Positions 1 to 5,495 of a stretch of 9,290 nucleotides of DNA are shown here, one piece after another. The stretch's first letter is position 1, and each line of letters begins with the position of its first letter. The stretch is from contig CAMPKR010000075.1 of NCBI GenBank assembly GCA_946887345.1, positions 1 to 9,290 of the forward strand, in the 5' to 3' direction. The notes beneath the pieces were generated by a model. The model saw nothing but the letters and a program-made list of their open reading frames with translations, searched no databases and had not been told where the DNA came from. A program made the translations under genes and the position numbers. This DNA is from an uncultured Bacteroidota bacterium (GTDB lineage: Bacteria > Bacteroidota > Bacteroidia > Chitinophagales > Chitinophagaceae).

Positions 1-339
1 ACATTGCATTACGGCGCGGGCCAGCTTCACCGGGTTTTTAATATTGCTGACACCACTCACGGCTCCTGCTTCCAGTCTTTTGCCTTCCATAATAGAGGCA
101 TCCATCTCGTGCCCGCCTGCACTATTGAAAACGGAACCTCTGCCCGCATTGAACATAGGAAAATCCTCCAGCGAAGCTACCGCCGCTTCTACTGCATCAA
201 GGCTGCTGCCCCCGGAGGTTAAGACTGTATAGCCTGCATCAAGGGCAACATTCAAACCCTGCTCATATTGCAGTTGAAGTTCGGCAGTCATACTGCTGCG
301 GAGAATGGTTCCGGCTCCGCCGTGTATGGCTAGTACCAT
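1..339 (-). CDS. Isoaspartyl peptidase / L-asparaginase (Ntn-hydrolase family), N-terminal part
   Basis: This is the first 113 codons of a plant-type asparaginase (Asparaginase_2 family); the rest lies beyond the left edge. Seen directly: an N-terminal HGGAG at residues 6-10, a GGSSLDAVEAAV segment near 43-54, NAGRGSVFN at 64-72, then HEMDASIMEG near 77-86 and AGAVSGV near 91-97. These are the usual order and spacing of the alpha-subunit motifs. Family knowledge: the enzyme hydrolyses isoaspartyl dipeptides and/or asparagine, and it self-cleaves before a nucleophilic Thr near residue 170-190, which is outside this window, so activity cannot be judged. The ATG at 337-339 is chosen because an in-frame stop lies only eight codons upstream (361-363) and HGGAG follows at once. 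No signal peptide is visible at this start, so a cytoplasmic location is inferred. The next gene upstream on the same strand ends 38 bp away, so co-transcription is possible. Confidence 0.9.
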   Translation of the reverse strand, partial: MVLAIHGGAGTILRSSMTAELQLQYEQGLNVALDAGYTVLTSGGSSLDAVEAAVASLEDFPMFNAGRGSVFNSAGGHEMDASIMEGKRLEAGAVSGVSNIKNPVKLARAVMQC

Positions 340-377
340 TGGTATTCTGTTGATAGGCTGCTAAAGTAGCTTAAAAA

Positions 378-725
378 TTACTTCTTCAGCGTGTCCATGC
401 TATTTGCCGCAGGCGTAATAGTTTGCGCAGGTGGCGCTGCTGCCCTCCTGGATGTGTCTCGTCTTCTGCGTGCGGAGCTTGCGTCGCCGGAGCCTGTCGC
501 GGTGGCATTTGTCGCATTGCGACCTGAACCCTGGCGAGGCTGAGCATCATTTGTACCACGCCTATTACTTTCACCACGCCGGGTTGGTTCTCTTTCAAAA
601 TCAGTTCTCGGAGTTACTGCCTCTCTGCCACTATTTGAAGTTGAGTTTCCTTTGTGCTGTGCCGTGGCGGTACTGCACCAGCATACCGATGAGATTATGG
701 CCAGTGCTAAAATCCTTTTTTTCAT
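378..725 (-). CDS. Small secreted Arg/Ser/Ala-rich low-complexity protein, unrecognised
   Basis: This encodes a 115-residue protein that I do not recognise. Residues 1-23 look like a signal peptide: MKKR, a hydrophobic stretch (ILALAIISSV), then ATAQ, with cleavage likely just before or after Q23. The mature part is low-complexity, polar and basic, rich in Arg, Ser, Thr, Ala, Gly and Asn. It contains RR pairs and an RRRR cluster followed by a Pro/Ala stretch, and it ends in DTLKK. No catalytic motif, no cysteine after the signal peptide and no repeat of fixed length is visible, so the mature protein is probably disordered in the periplasm or outside the cell. An in-frame ATG at 785 would give 20 more residues, but the MKKR start at 725 places the signal peptide correctly. 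The codirectional asparaginase-like gene begins 38 bp downstream. The function is unknown, and the low complexity makes homology hard to judge. Confidence 0.6.
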   Translation of the reverse strand: MKKRILALAIISSVCWCSTATAQHKGNSTSNSGREAVTPRTDFEREPTRRGESNRRGTNDAQPRQGSGRNATNATATGSGDASSARRRRDTSRRAAAPPAQTITPAANSMDTLKK

Positions 726-811
726 AGCTATAATTTTAAGACTGAAAACAACGAAAGGGATAGCTAAAACACTATGCCCCTGCATCTAAAACTATCTTTA
801 AAATTATTTGA

Positions 812-837
812 AGGGCGTTAGCTGATCAGCTTGCCCT
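812..837 (-). terminator. Hairpin over the stop codon of the lipocalin-like gene; possible weak terminator
   Basis: The perfect palindrome AGCTGATCAGCT (820-831) is flanked by AGGGC (812-816) and GCCCT (833-837), which also pair. The hairpin overlaps the TGA stop (826-828). On the minus strand it is followed by TCAAATAATTTT, which is T-rich but not a clean T-run, so intrinsic termination would be weak. An alternative is an mRNA 3'-end stabilising hairpin. Confidence 0.3.
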
Positions 838-1308
838 GTTGTATTTATACGTTGTCTCAAAGGATGTTCCGTCCGACCAGGTGCCGTAAACTCTTATTAA
901 GAGTACGGTTTCAGAAAGTTCGAGAATCTTCGCTTCATAGCTTGTCTCAAATACAAGGTGCGTCAATTCTATCTGTGTATTGCTTACCAGTACCCAAGTT
1001 TGGTTCACACTTGTCTGGGGCGAAGCGACATCACATTTTAAAGGACCCTGGTCAACTAATACTTCATGCCCGTCTTTGGTAAAGGTGACGATGTCATCCT
1101 TCTGACAGTCGTCCATATTGCCGTAGATATCCTGTGTAGCATGCACGCCGTCCTTTTCGGTATTAGTATACGCTTCTACCAAAACCCAGGAGCCCTGCGT
1201 AAGCAGTTGGTACTGGCTTTTAGCAGGAATTGCTTTTTGTTCCTTCTTGCAGGAGAAGAGAGCTGACGACAGCAAACAGAAAAAGAGTAATGCCTTTAAC
1301 GAACCCAT
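826..1308 (-). CDS. Lipocalin-like lipoprotein
   Basis: This encodes a 160-residue predicted lipoprotein. The N-terminus (MGSLKALLFFCLL...) is a signal peptide ending in a lipobox L17-F18-S19-C20, so C20 should be lipidated. KKEQK follows, and the protein probably sits in the inner or outer membrane facing the periplasm or surface. The body resembles the small lipocalin-like domain common in Bacteroidota lipoproteins: an early LLTQGSWVLVEA strand, MDDCQKDD with C68, a TFTKDGHEVL strand, KCD with C92, and NQTWVLVSNTQIEL. The two cysteines are in positions that often form a disulfide in this group. The assignment comes from remembered sequence pattern, not from a search. The ligand and role are unknown. 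It lies between two other minus-strand genes with gaps of 76 and 100 bp. A hairpin covers its stop codon. Confidence 0.7.
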   Translation of the reverse strand: MGSLKALLFFCLLSSALFSCKKEQKAIPAKSQYQLLTQGSWVLVEAYTNTEKDGVHATQDIYGNMDDCQKDDIVTFTKDGHEVLVDQGPLKCDVASPQTSVNQTWVLVSNTQIELTHLVFETSYEAKILELSETVLLIRVYGTWSDGTSFETTYKYNRAS

Positions 1309-1384
1309 GGCGCTTCGCTTTGATATAAATTTACGAAATACTCTTTGAGATAATGGGGGTGATTTTTGTTAATAGCCGGGCTTT

Positions 1385-2041
1385 TTACCTCCTTTTTATG
1401 GCCACATCTATGAGAATCAGGCCGATGTGCTTCCCGTTTGGGTAGAAATAGTCGATGCTGATGAAACCGTATTGGGGGTTGTAGGTGTACTGTATTTTAT
1501 AGCGGCCCAGCTTTTCGTGTTCTGAGGCGTTGTACTTTACGAAGAGGCGGCAGGGCAGCATCTGGCCATCAAAGTTGATTGCTGTGTCGCGCAGGTATTT
1601 CGTTTTCTGGTAGATGATCGTGCTGTCAAGGCTGCCGTAGGCGTCTTCGTACTCTTTCTTTTCATTGAAAACTTGCTTTTCGGGTGCTGCTGTTAACGCC
1701 AGGGGATGACCCGCCACTGCAATGAGCTCATTATCAAACCCAACGTAGTTAAGAGGCAACTGCAACTCCACCCTATCTTCTTCGACTGTCATATTCCGCA
1801 CCTGGAAATAATCGTGACGGGTGTTTTCCCATTTTATCTTTTTGAAGGCGGTGCTATAGCTGGTTATATCGGGTTCTTCTATCGTGAAGCTTAGTGTATC
1901 GTGCCTTGTTATTCGTCCTTCGGCATAAGTGTACGCTGTGGCATAGGAGAACCGTGATCCGGTAGTAAAAGGTGGCTTCTCCTCTTCTGAACAACCGGCG
2001 AGCACTAATAGCAACACCGTTACATATATCTGTTTCCGCAT
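1385..2041 (-). CDS. Predicted lipoprotein, unrecognised family
   Basis: This encodes 218 residues from the ATG at 2041. The N-terminus is MRKQ, then a hydrophobic stretch (IYVTVLLLVL), then the lipobox L14-A15-G16-C17. The mature protein begins CSEEEKPPF and has an alternating hydrophobic/polar pattern suggesting mostly beta strands. There is one further Cys (MLPC) and a basic C-terminus (AIKRR). I do not recognise the family. The reading frame is open for eight more codons to an ATG at 2065, but the MRKQ start puts the charged end, hydrophobic core and lipobox at standard spacing. It is the first gene of a run of four on the minus strand and is divergent from murI. The 126-bp gap between them must hold both promoters, but I found no clear TAnnTTTG box with a -33 partner on either strand. 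Confidence 0.7.
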   Translation of the reverse strand: MRKQIYVTVLLLVLAGCSEEEKPPFTTGSRFSYATAYTYAEGRITRHDTLSFTIEEPDITSYSTAFKKIKWENTRHDYFQVRNMTVEEDRVELQLPLNYVGFDNELIAVAGHPLALTAAPEKQVFNEKKEYEDAYGSLDSTIIYQKTKYLRDTAINFDGQMLPCRLFVKYNASEHEKLGRYKIQYTYNPQYGFISIDYFYPNGKHIGLILIDVAIKRR

Positions 2042-2167
2042 GACCATTTGTGTAATATAGATCAAACTTTGTGCCCGTTGCCACCGGGCGCTTACCTTAC
2101 AATACGTTGAAATACTTTAGTAATTGTATCACATCCAATGGTCTAAGGTTTTACCTTTACAGCAATA

Positions 2168-2992
2168 ATGCAATCTCATCCCATAGGCATTTTCGATTCG
2201 GGTTATGGCGGACTTACTGTCTTCAGTTCTATAGCAGCTTTGTTGCCGCATTACGACTATATATACCTGGGCGACAATGGCCGTGCACCCTATGGAAACC
2301 GCTCTTTTGAGACGGTACATCAATACACACTGGAAGCGGTAGAATGGTTTTTTAAAATGGGTTGCCCGCTTGTGATCCTTGCCTGCAATACTGCCTCAGC
2401 CAAAGCTCTCCGCACTATACAGCAGCAAGACCTGGAACATATCGGTCCCGATAAAAGGGTGCTGGGAGTGATCAGGCCTTCCGCAGAAGTAATAGGGAAT
2501 TATACGAAAACGAAGGCTGTGGGCATATTGGGCACGAAAGGCACTGTAAATTCTAATTCGTACAAAATAGAGATCAATAAATTCTTCCCTGATGTAGCTG
2601 TGCATCAATTAGCCTGCCCCATGTGGGTACCCCTGGTAGAAAATGGCGAATACGAGTCAGAAAGCGCAGACTACTATGTAAAGAAATACCTTGACCAGCT
2701 GCTTTCTTCTGCGCCAGATATAGATACAATACTTCTAGCCTGCACCCACTATCCACTGCTGATGAATAAAATAAAAACTTACCTCCCCCCACATATAAAG
2801 GTCGTTGCCCAGGGTGATCTAGTGGCACACAGCCTTGCTAACTATTTAAACCGCCATGCCGAAATAGCAGATGCGATCAGCAAAAACGGAAACATTAAGT
2901 TTTATACTACCGATAATAAAGATGATTTCAACTCCCTGGGAAGTGTATTTTTCGGGCGGGAAATCCAGGCGGAATTTCTCGAATTGAAGTAA
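2168..2992 (+). CDS. murI: Glutamate racemase
   Basis: This enzyme interconverts L- and D-glutamate in the cytoplasm, supplying D-Glu for the peptidoglycan stem peptide (added by MurD). Its 274 residues match the usual family length. Visible motifs: the N-terminal GIFDSGYGGLTV with D10 and S11; GDNGRAPYG near residues 35-43; ACNTAS with catalytic C73; and ACTHYPLL with the second catalytic C192 followed by H194. The paired cysteines act as the two acid/base residues in this cofactor-independent family. LGTKGTVNS near 121-129 is also typical. The start has no Shine-Dalgarno site, as is common in Bacteroidota, and the DSGYGG motif follows at the normal distance. The gene is monocistronic in this context: a divergent lipoprotein gene lies upstream, and a strong hairpin lies directly after the stop. 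No missing residue or frameshift was seen. Confidence 0.97.
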   Translation: MQSHPIGIFDSGYGGLTVFSSIAALLPHYDYIYLGDNGRAPYGNRSFETVHQYTLEAVEWFFKMGCPLVILACNTASAKALRTIQQQDLEHIGPDKRVLGVIRPSAEVIGNYTKTKAVGILGTKGTVNSNSYKIEINKFFPDVAVHQLACPMWVPLVENGEYESESADYYVKKYLDQLLSSAPDIDTILLACTHYPLLMNKIKTYLPPHIKVVAQGDLVAHSLANYLNRHAEIADAISKNGNIKFYTTDNKDDFNSLGSVFFGREIQAEFLELK

Positions 2993-3035
2993 AAAAATAT
3001 GCTCCCTGAAAAGGGAGCATGTATACAATTTTTTT
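2991..3035. terminator. Bidirectional terminator after murI and at the end of RNA unit A
   Basis: A perfect 9-bp stem (ATGCTCCCT at 2999-3007, AGGGAGCAT at 3012-3020) encloses a GAAA tetraloop. On the plus strand a run of seven T follows at 3029-3035, 8 nt after the stem, so it can terminate murI. On the minus strand the stem is followed after about one base by seven T (the A-run at 2991-2997). That is the more canonical arrangement, and it would end a minus-strand transcript coming from the gap. Confidence 0.8.
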
Positions 3036-3089
3036 AACCATTTAAAGAAGCTTTTTGGGTTTCTCTCTCCACCTCTCCGCCGCTCCTTC
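2991..3089 (-). ncRNA. Candidate small RNA, unit A of a three-copy tandem family
   Basis: Read on the minus strand, the order of elements is: a -7-like box TACTTTTA (plus positions 3096-3103, one mismatch to TAnnTTTG), a purine-rich stretch, GAGAGAAA (3067-3060), TTTAAATGGTTAA (3046-3034), then a 9-bp hairpin and a T7 run (3020-2991). The predicted transcript is about 99 nt. The same order of elements recurs at 3290-3385 and 3490-3578. A longer minus-strand reading frame starts at the ATG within 3092-3094 and reads through, but its frame is not kept in the other copies, so an RNA role is favoured. No known family is recognised. Confidence 0.45.
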
Positions 3090-3289
3090 ATATAGTAAAA
3101 GTATATTGTCAATTGTTGAGGTTTCGTTAATGTGCTGTTGGGGAAATGTTAAAACATATTTTCATTTATACTCAACATTATCCGCTTTATACTTACTTAC
3201 CTAAATACAAGATGAAAAATCGTACCAACCTCGGCTATACCATTATTGCAGACTTCGGGTGCATAACATAGTATGGCGCCCTATAATAG

Positions 3290-3315
3290 AAAAACCCTCC
3301 GGCGCTGCCGGAGGG
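3290..3315 (-). terminator. Intrinsic terminator of RNA unit C
   Basis: A perfect 9-bp GC-rich stem (CCCTCCGGC at 3295-3303, GCCGGAGGG at 3307-3315) has a 3-nt loop. On the minus strand it is directly followed by five T (the A-run at 3290-3294). On the plus strand no T-run follows, so the signal is directional. No protein gene ends upstream of it on this strand except pyrG, which already has its own terminator. Confidence 0.75.
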
Positions 3316-3385
3316 CGGATTAACCAGGAAAAGTATGGTAGAAGCAGTTTCTCTCTTATGCCTCCAATAGCTTTTTCCAATCCTT
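3290..3385 (-). ncRNA. Candidate small RNA, unit C of a three-copy tandem family
   Basis: On the minus strand: a -7-like box TAATTTTA (plus 3392-3399, one mismatch to TAnnTTTG), GAGAGAAA (3355-3348), TGGTTAA (3326-3320), then a GC-rich hairpin and T-run. The predicted length is about 96 nt. It has the clearest secondary structure of the three. GGATTGGAAAA near the 5' end (3383-3373) pairs with TTTTCC (3332-3327) and AATCC (3321-3317), giving an 11-bp helix with a 5-nt bulge. That bulge is TGGTT, part of the conserved box. A small inner stem AGAA/TTCT can form around 3340-3352. The family is unknown. Confidence 0.5.
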
Positions 3386-3489
3386 AGAGATTAAAATTAT
3401 TGAAGTGCATTGATTTATGATGTTAAGCCCGGATATAGAACTGTTAAAATATAATTATGCACGTCCCGACCAAGCGAAGGACCGAAGGC

Positions 3490-3519
3490 AAAACGCCCTC
3501 CTATAAATATAGGAGGGCG
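3490..3519 (-). terminator. Intrinsic terminator of RNA unit B
   Basis: A 12-bp inverted repeat (CGCCCTCCTATA at 3494-3505, TATAGGAGGGCG at 3508-3519) forms a long stem with a tight AT-rich loop. On the minus strand it is followed by four T (3493-3490), then GCC. On the plus strand a T-run comes only about 13 nt after the stem (3534-3539), so minus-strand use is favoured. Confidence 0.65.
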
Positions 3520-3578
3520 AAAAAATCTTTCAATTTTTTAACCATTTAAAATTTAAGATTCAAGATTTCTCTCAAATC
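3490..3578 (-). ncRNA. Candidate small RNA, unit B of a three-copy tandem family
   Basis: On the minus strand, downstream of a perfect TAnnTTTG box (3592-3585): GAGAGAAAT (3573-3565), TTTAAATGGTTAA (3550-3538), then a 12-bp hairpin and T4. The predicted length is about 89 nt if transcription starts roughly 7 nt after the box. A stretch of about 20 nt (plus 3531-3550) is identical to unit A (3026-3046) except for one T in a T-run. It starts just after the pyrG terminator, so it should be an independent transcript or depend on read-through. A 14-codon frame (3545-3501) begins at the ATG in the conserved box but is not preserved in unit C. Confidence 0.5.
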
Positions 3579-3584
3579 CTGGCA

Positions 3585-3592
3585 CAAAAATA
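3585..3592 (-). promoter_or_regulatory. Bacteroidota -7 box for RNA unit B
   Basis: The minus strand reads TATTTTTG, a full match to the Bacteroidota sigma-A -7 consensus TAnnTTTG. No TTG was seen at the expected -33 position (about 20 nt upstream), so only half the promoter is supported. Confidence 0.4.
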
Positions 3593-3637
3593 AACGTTTA
3601 TCAGTTATATTTTAGTTAAAGTGATTTATTTGCGCAT

Positions 3638-3668
3638 AAAAAACCCCATACATGTGAAAATATGGGGT
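3638..3668 (-). terminator. Intrinsic terminator of pyrG
   Basis: An 8-bp stem (ACCCCATA at 3643-3650, TATGGGGT at 3661-3668) with a 10-nt loop is followed on the minus strand by a T-run of six (3643-3638), the first of which closes the stem. It lies 24 bp after the pyrG stop codon, the standard place. Confidence 0.85.
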
Positions 3669-3692
3669 ATAATCTCTTGCTTTACTATCGGG

Positions 3693-5345
3693 CTATTCTG
3701 CCGTGCTTTTTTCAAAAACCTGGTGGCTTTGGGTATTTCTTCTTTCGTGGGTTTCCTTTGCCGCCTTTACAAAGGCTACAAATAACGGGTGAGGATTTTC
3801 TACCGTGCTCTTATACTCGGGGTGGAACTGAACACCTACATAGAATGGATGTGACGGTATTTCCACAATTTCCACCAGTCCGGTTTTAGTATTCTTCCCT
3901 ACAGGTATCATACCCGCGTTCTCGTATGCGTCAATATATTCGTTGTTGAACTCGTAACGATGCCTGTGGCGCTCTGAGATATGAGTAGTGCCGTAAATAG
4001 AAGCAGTCTTGGAGTCAGTACGCAATTCGCAGTCATAGGCACCAAGGCGCATTGTTCCGCCCATTTGCGTAATGTTCTTCTGCTCTTCCATCATAGCTAT
4101 CACCCCCTGGTCTGTATCGGGGTTCATCTCTGTAGAGTGGGCCTTTTGCATACCCAGCACATTGCGTGCAAATTCTACACAGGCCATCTGCATCCCCAGG
4201 CAGATACCAAAGAAAGGAATCTTATTCTCACGCGCATAGCGTATGGCTTCTATTTTTCCTTCTATACCGCGACTACCGAAACCAGGCGCAACGAGTATTG
4301 CATCGAGATTCTGCAGCTTCTCTACGGCATTGTCGATAGTAAGATGCTCTGAGTGAATGTTACGTACTTCTACCTTGCATTCATTCATGGCGCCTGCATG
4401 TATCAGGCCTTCGAGTATAGATTTATATGCATCCTGCAGCTCCACGTATTTGCCTATCAGGCCTATGCTCACTTTCGATTTAGGATAGCGCAGTTTATTC
4501 AGGAATTCTTTCCAGCGATGCAGCTCGGGCTCTGTGCCTTGTGGCAGGTTCAACTTCTGGAGGCATATCAGGTCCAGCTTTTCACGCATCATCTCCAGCG
4601 GCACGTTATAGATGGTATCCGCATCCAGCGCTTCTATTACAGCTTCAGGGGTAACATTACAGAACAGCGCAATCTTTCTTCTCAGTTCAGTATACAAAGG
4701 TTCTTCAGTACGGCAAACAAGCACATCGGGATTCAAACCGTGCTCACTCATCATCTTTACGGAGTGCTGGGTAGGTTTTGTTTTCAGTTCTTTTGCCGCC
4801 TTCAGATAAGGTATAAGTGTCAGGTGAACTACGATGCAATTCTCGTCACCCATCTCCCATTTCAGCTGGCGTACAGCTTCTATGTAAGGAAGTGACTCAA
4901 TATCACCCACCGTTCCCCCAAGCTCGGTAATGACGATATCGAATTTGTTATCCTGCCCCAGCAGGGTCATACGGCGCTTTATTTCATCTGTGATATGAGG
5001 GATTACCTGCACTGTTTTGCCCAGGTATGCACCTTCACGCTCTTTATTGATGACGTATTGATAGATTCGGCCGGTAGTAACATTATTGGCCTGCGAGGTA
5101 AATGTATTCAGGTAACGCTCGTAGTGACCAAGGTCAAGATCTGTTTCCGCACCATCCTCAGTTACATAGCATTCGCCATGCTCGTAAGGATTCAGGGTCC
5201 CTGGGTCAACGTTAATGTAAGGATCAAATTTTTGGATAGTAGTGCTGTAGCCGCGGGCCTGGAGCAGTTTTGCTAACGATGCTGCAATAATTCCCTTTCC
5301 GAGAGAAGACGTAACCCCTCCGGTTACAAATACATACTTTGTCAT
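3693..5345 (-). CDS. pyrG: CTP synthase (glutamine-hydrolysing)
   Basis: This enzyme makes CTP from UTP, using ATP and ammonia channelled from glutamine, in the cytoplasm. Its 550 residues are close to the usual 535-555. The N-terminal synthase domain (about 1-270) starts with the P-loop GGVTSSLGKG (9-18) and has EDGAETDLDLGHYER (63-77, including D71) and ELGGTVGDIES (141-151), the ATP/Mg and UTP-binding segments. The C-terminal class I glutamine amidotransferase domain (about 295-535) has the nucleophile elbow GICLGMQ with C382, and FHPEYKS with H508 and E510 completing the triad. All key residues are present. The ATG is directly followed by TKYVFVTGG, the standard N-terminus. A promoter lies about 80-110 bp upstream and a clean terminator follows the stop, so it is probably transcribed alone although the PagL-like gene precedes it on the same strand. 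The C-terminal tail (about 536-550) is polar and probably flexible. Confidence 0.98.
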   Translation of the reverse strand: MTKYVFVTGGVTSSLGKGIIAASLAKLLQARGYSTTIQKFDPYINVDPGTLNPYEHGECYVTEDGAETDLDLGHYERYLNTFTSQANNVTTGRIYQYVINKEREGAYLGKTVQVIPHITDEIKRRMTLLGQDNKFDIVITELGGTVGDIESLPYIEAVRQLKWEMGDENCIVVHLTLIPYLKAAKELKTKPTQHSVKMMSEHGLNPDVLVCRTEEPLYTELRRKIALFCNVTPEAVIEALDADTIYNVPLEMMREKLDLICLQKLNLPQGTEPELHRWKEFLNKLRYPKSKVSIGLIGKYVELQDAYKSILEGLIHAGAMNECKVEVRNIHSEHLTIDNAVEKLQNLDAILVAPGFGSRGIEGKIEAIRYARENKIPFFGICLGMQMACVEFARNVLGMQKAHSTEMNPDTDQGVIAMMEEQKNITQMGGTMRLGAYDCELRTDSKTASIYGTTHISERHRHRYEFNNEYIDAYENAGMIPVGKNTKTGLVEIVEIPSHPFYVGVQFHPEYKSTVENPHPLFVAFVKAAKETHERRNTQSHQVFEKSTAE

Positions 5346-5425
5346 AACGCTCCTGTTTTTAAGACCGGGTTGCGCAGCCAGGTAAATATTACGATAAATA
5401 TTTGGGGATTGCTGTAACGGTCACA

Positions 5426-5457
5426 CAAAGATAGGAGATAATGCGGGAATGGGAAAA
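5426..5457 (-). promoter_or_regulatory. Promoter of pyrG
   Basis: The minus strand has TATCTTTG (5433-5426), a full match to TAnnTTTG. A TTTT element lies exactly 20 nt upstream (5457-5454), at the expected -33 position and close to the TTTG/TTG consensus. Transcription would start near 5419, giving an mRNA leader of about 75 nt. The leader contains two inverted repeats (5365-5382 and 5384-5403). Confidence 0.6.
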
Positions 5458-5495
5458 TATGTATTGTCAGAAGGAAGAAATTTTCAGCACTCTTT

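Larger units (their letters stand above)
2993..3692. other. 700-bp non-coding region between convergent murI and pyrG
   Basis: No convincing protein gene lies here. The region holds, left to right, the murI/unit A terminator, RNA unit A, an AT-rich stretch at 3106-3289 in which I recognise nothing, RNA unit C (3290-3385), a spacer at 3400-3485 with no recognised element, RNA unit B (3490-3578) with its promoter box, and the pyrG terminator (3638-3668). Four minus-strand hairpin/T-run signals in one gap is far more than one convergent gene pair needs. Confidence 0.7.

Noticed and set aside
2042..2167. Promoters for the divergent lipoprotein and murI genes
   Set aside because: Only partial TAnnTTTG matches (for example near 2063-2070 and 2113-2120) were found, without a -33 partner at the right spacing.
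2846..3112. An 88-residue minus-strand frame across the murI terminator
   Set aside because: It runs through a strong terminator hairpin and antisense to the 3' end of murI, and its frame is not kept in the other two RNA units.
3212..3271. A 19-codon plus-strand frame starting MKNRTNLGY in the murI-pyrG gap
   Set aside because: It is short, with no ribosome binding site, no clear promoter box upstream and no recognisable product; it is expected by chance in AT-rich intergenic DNA.
3501..3545. A 14-codon minus-strand frame (MVKKLKDFFALLYL) beginning in the conserved box of unit B, as a leader peptide
   Set aside because: The corresponding ATG in unit A opens a different, much longer frame, and unit C has no ATG at this place. 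The shared signal is therefore at RNA level.
4353..4895. A 180-residue plus-strand frame inside pyrG
   Set aside because: It is an antisense shadow of pyrG, rich in Phe, His, Gln and Tyr, with no motif and no promoter.
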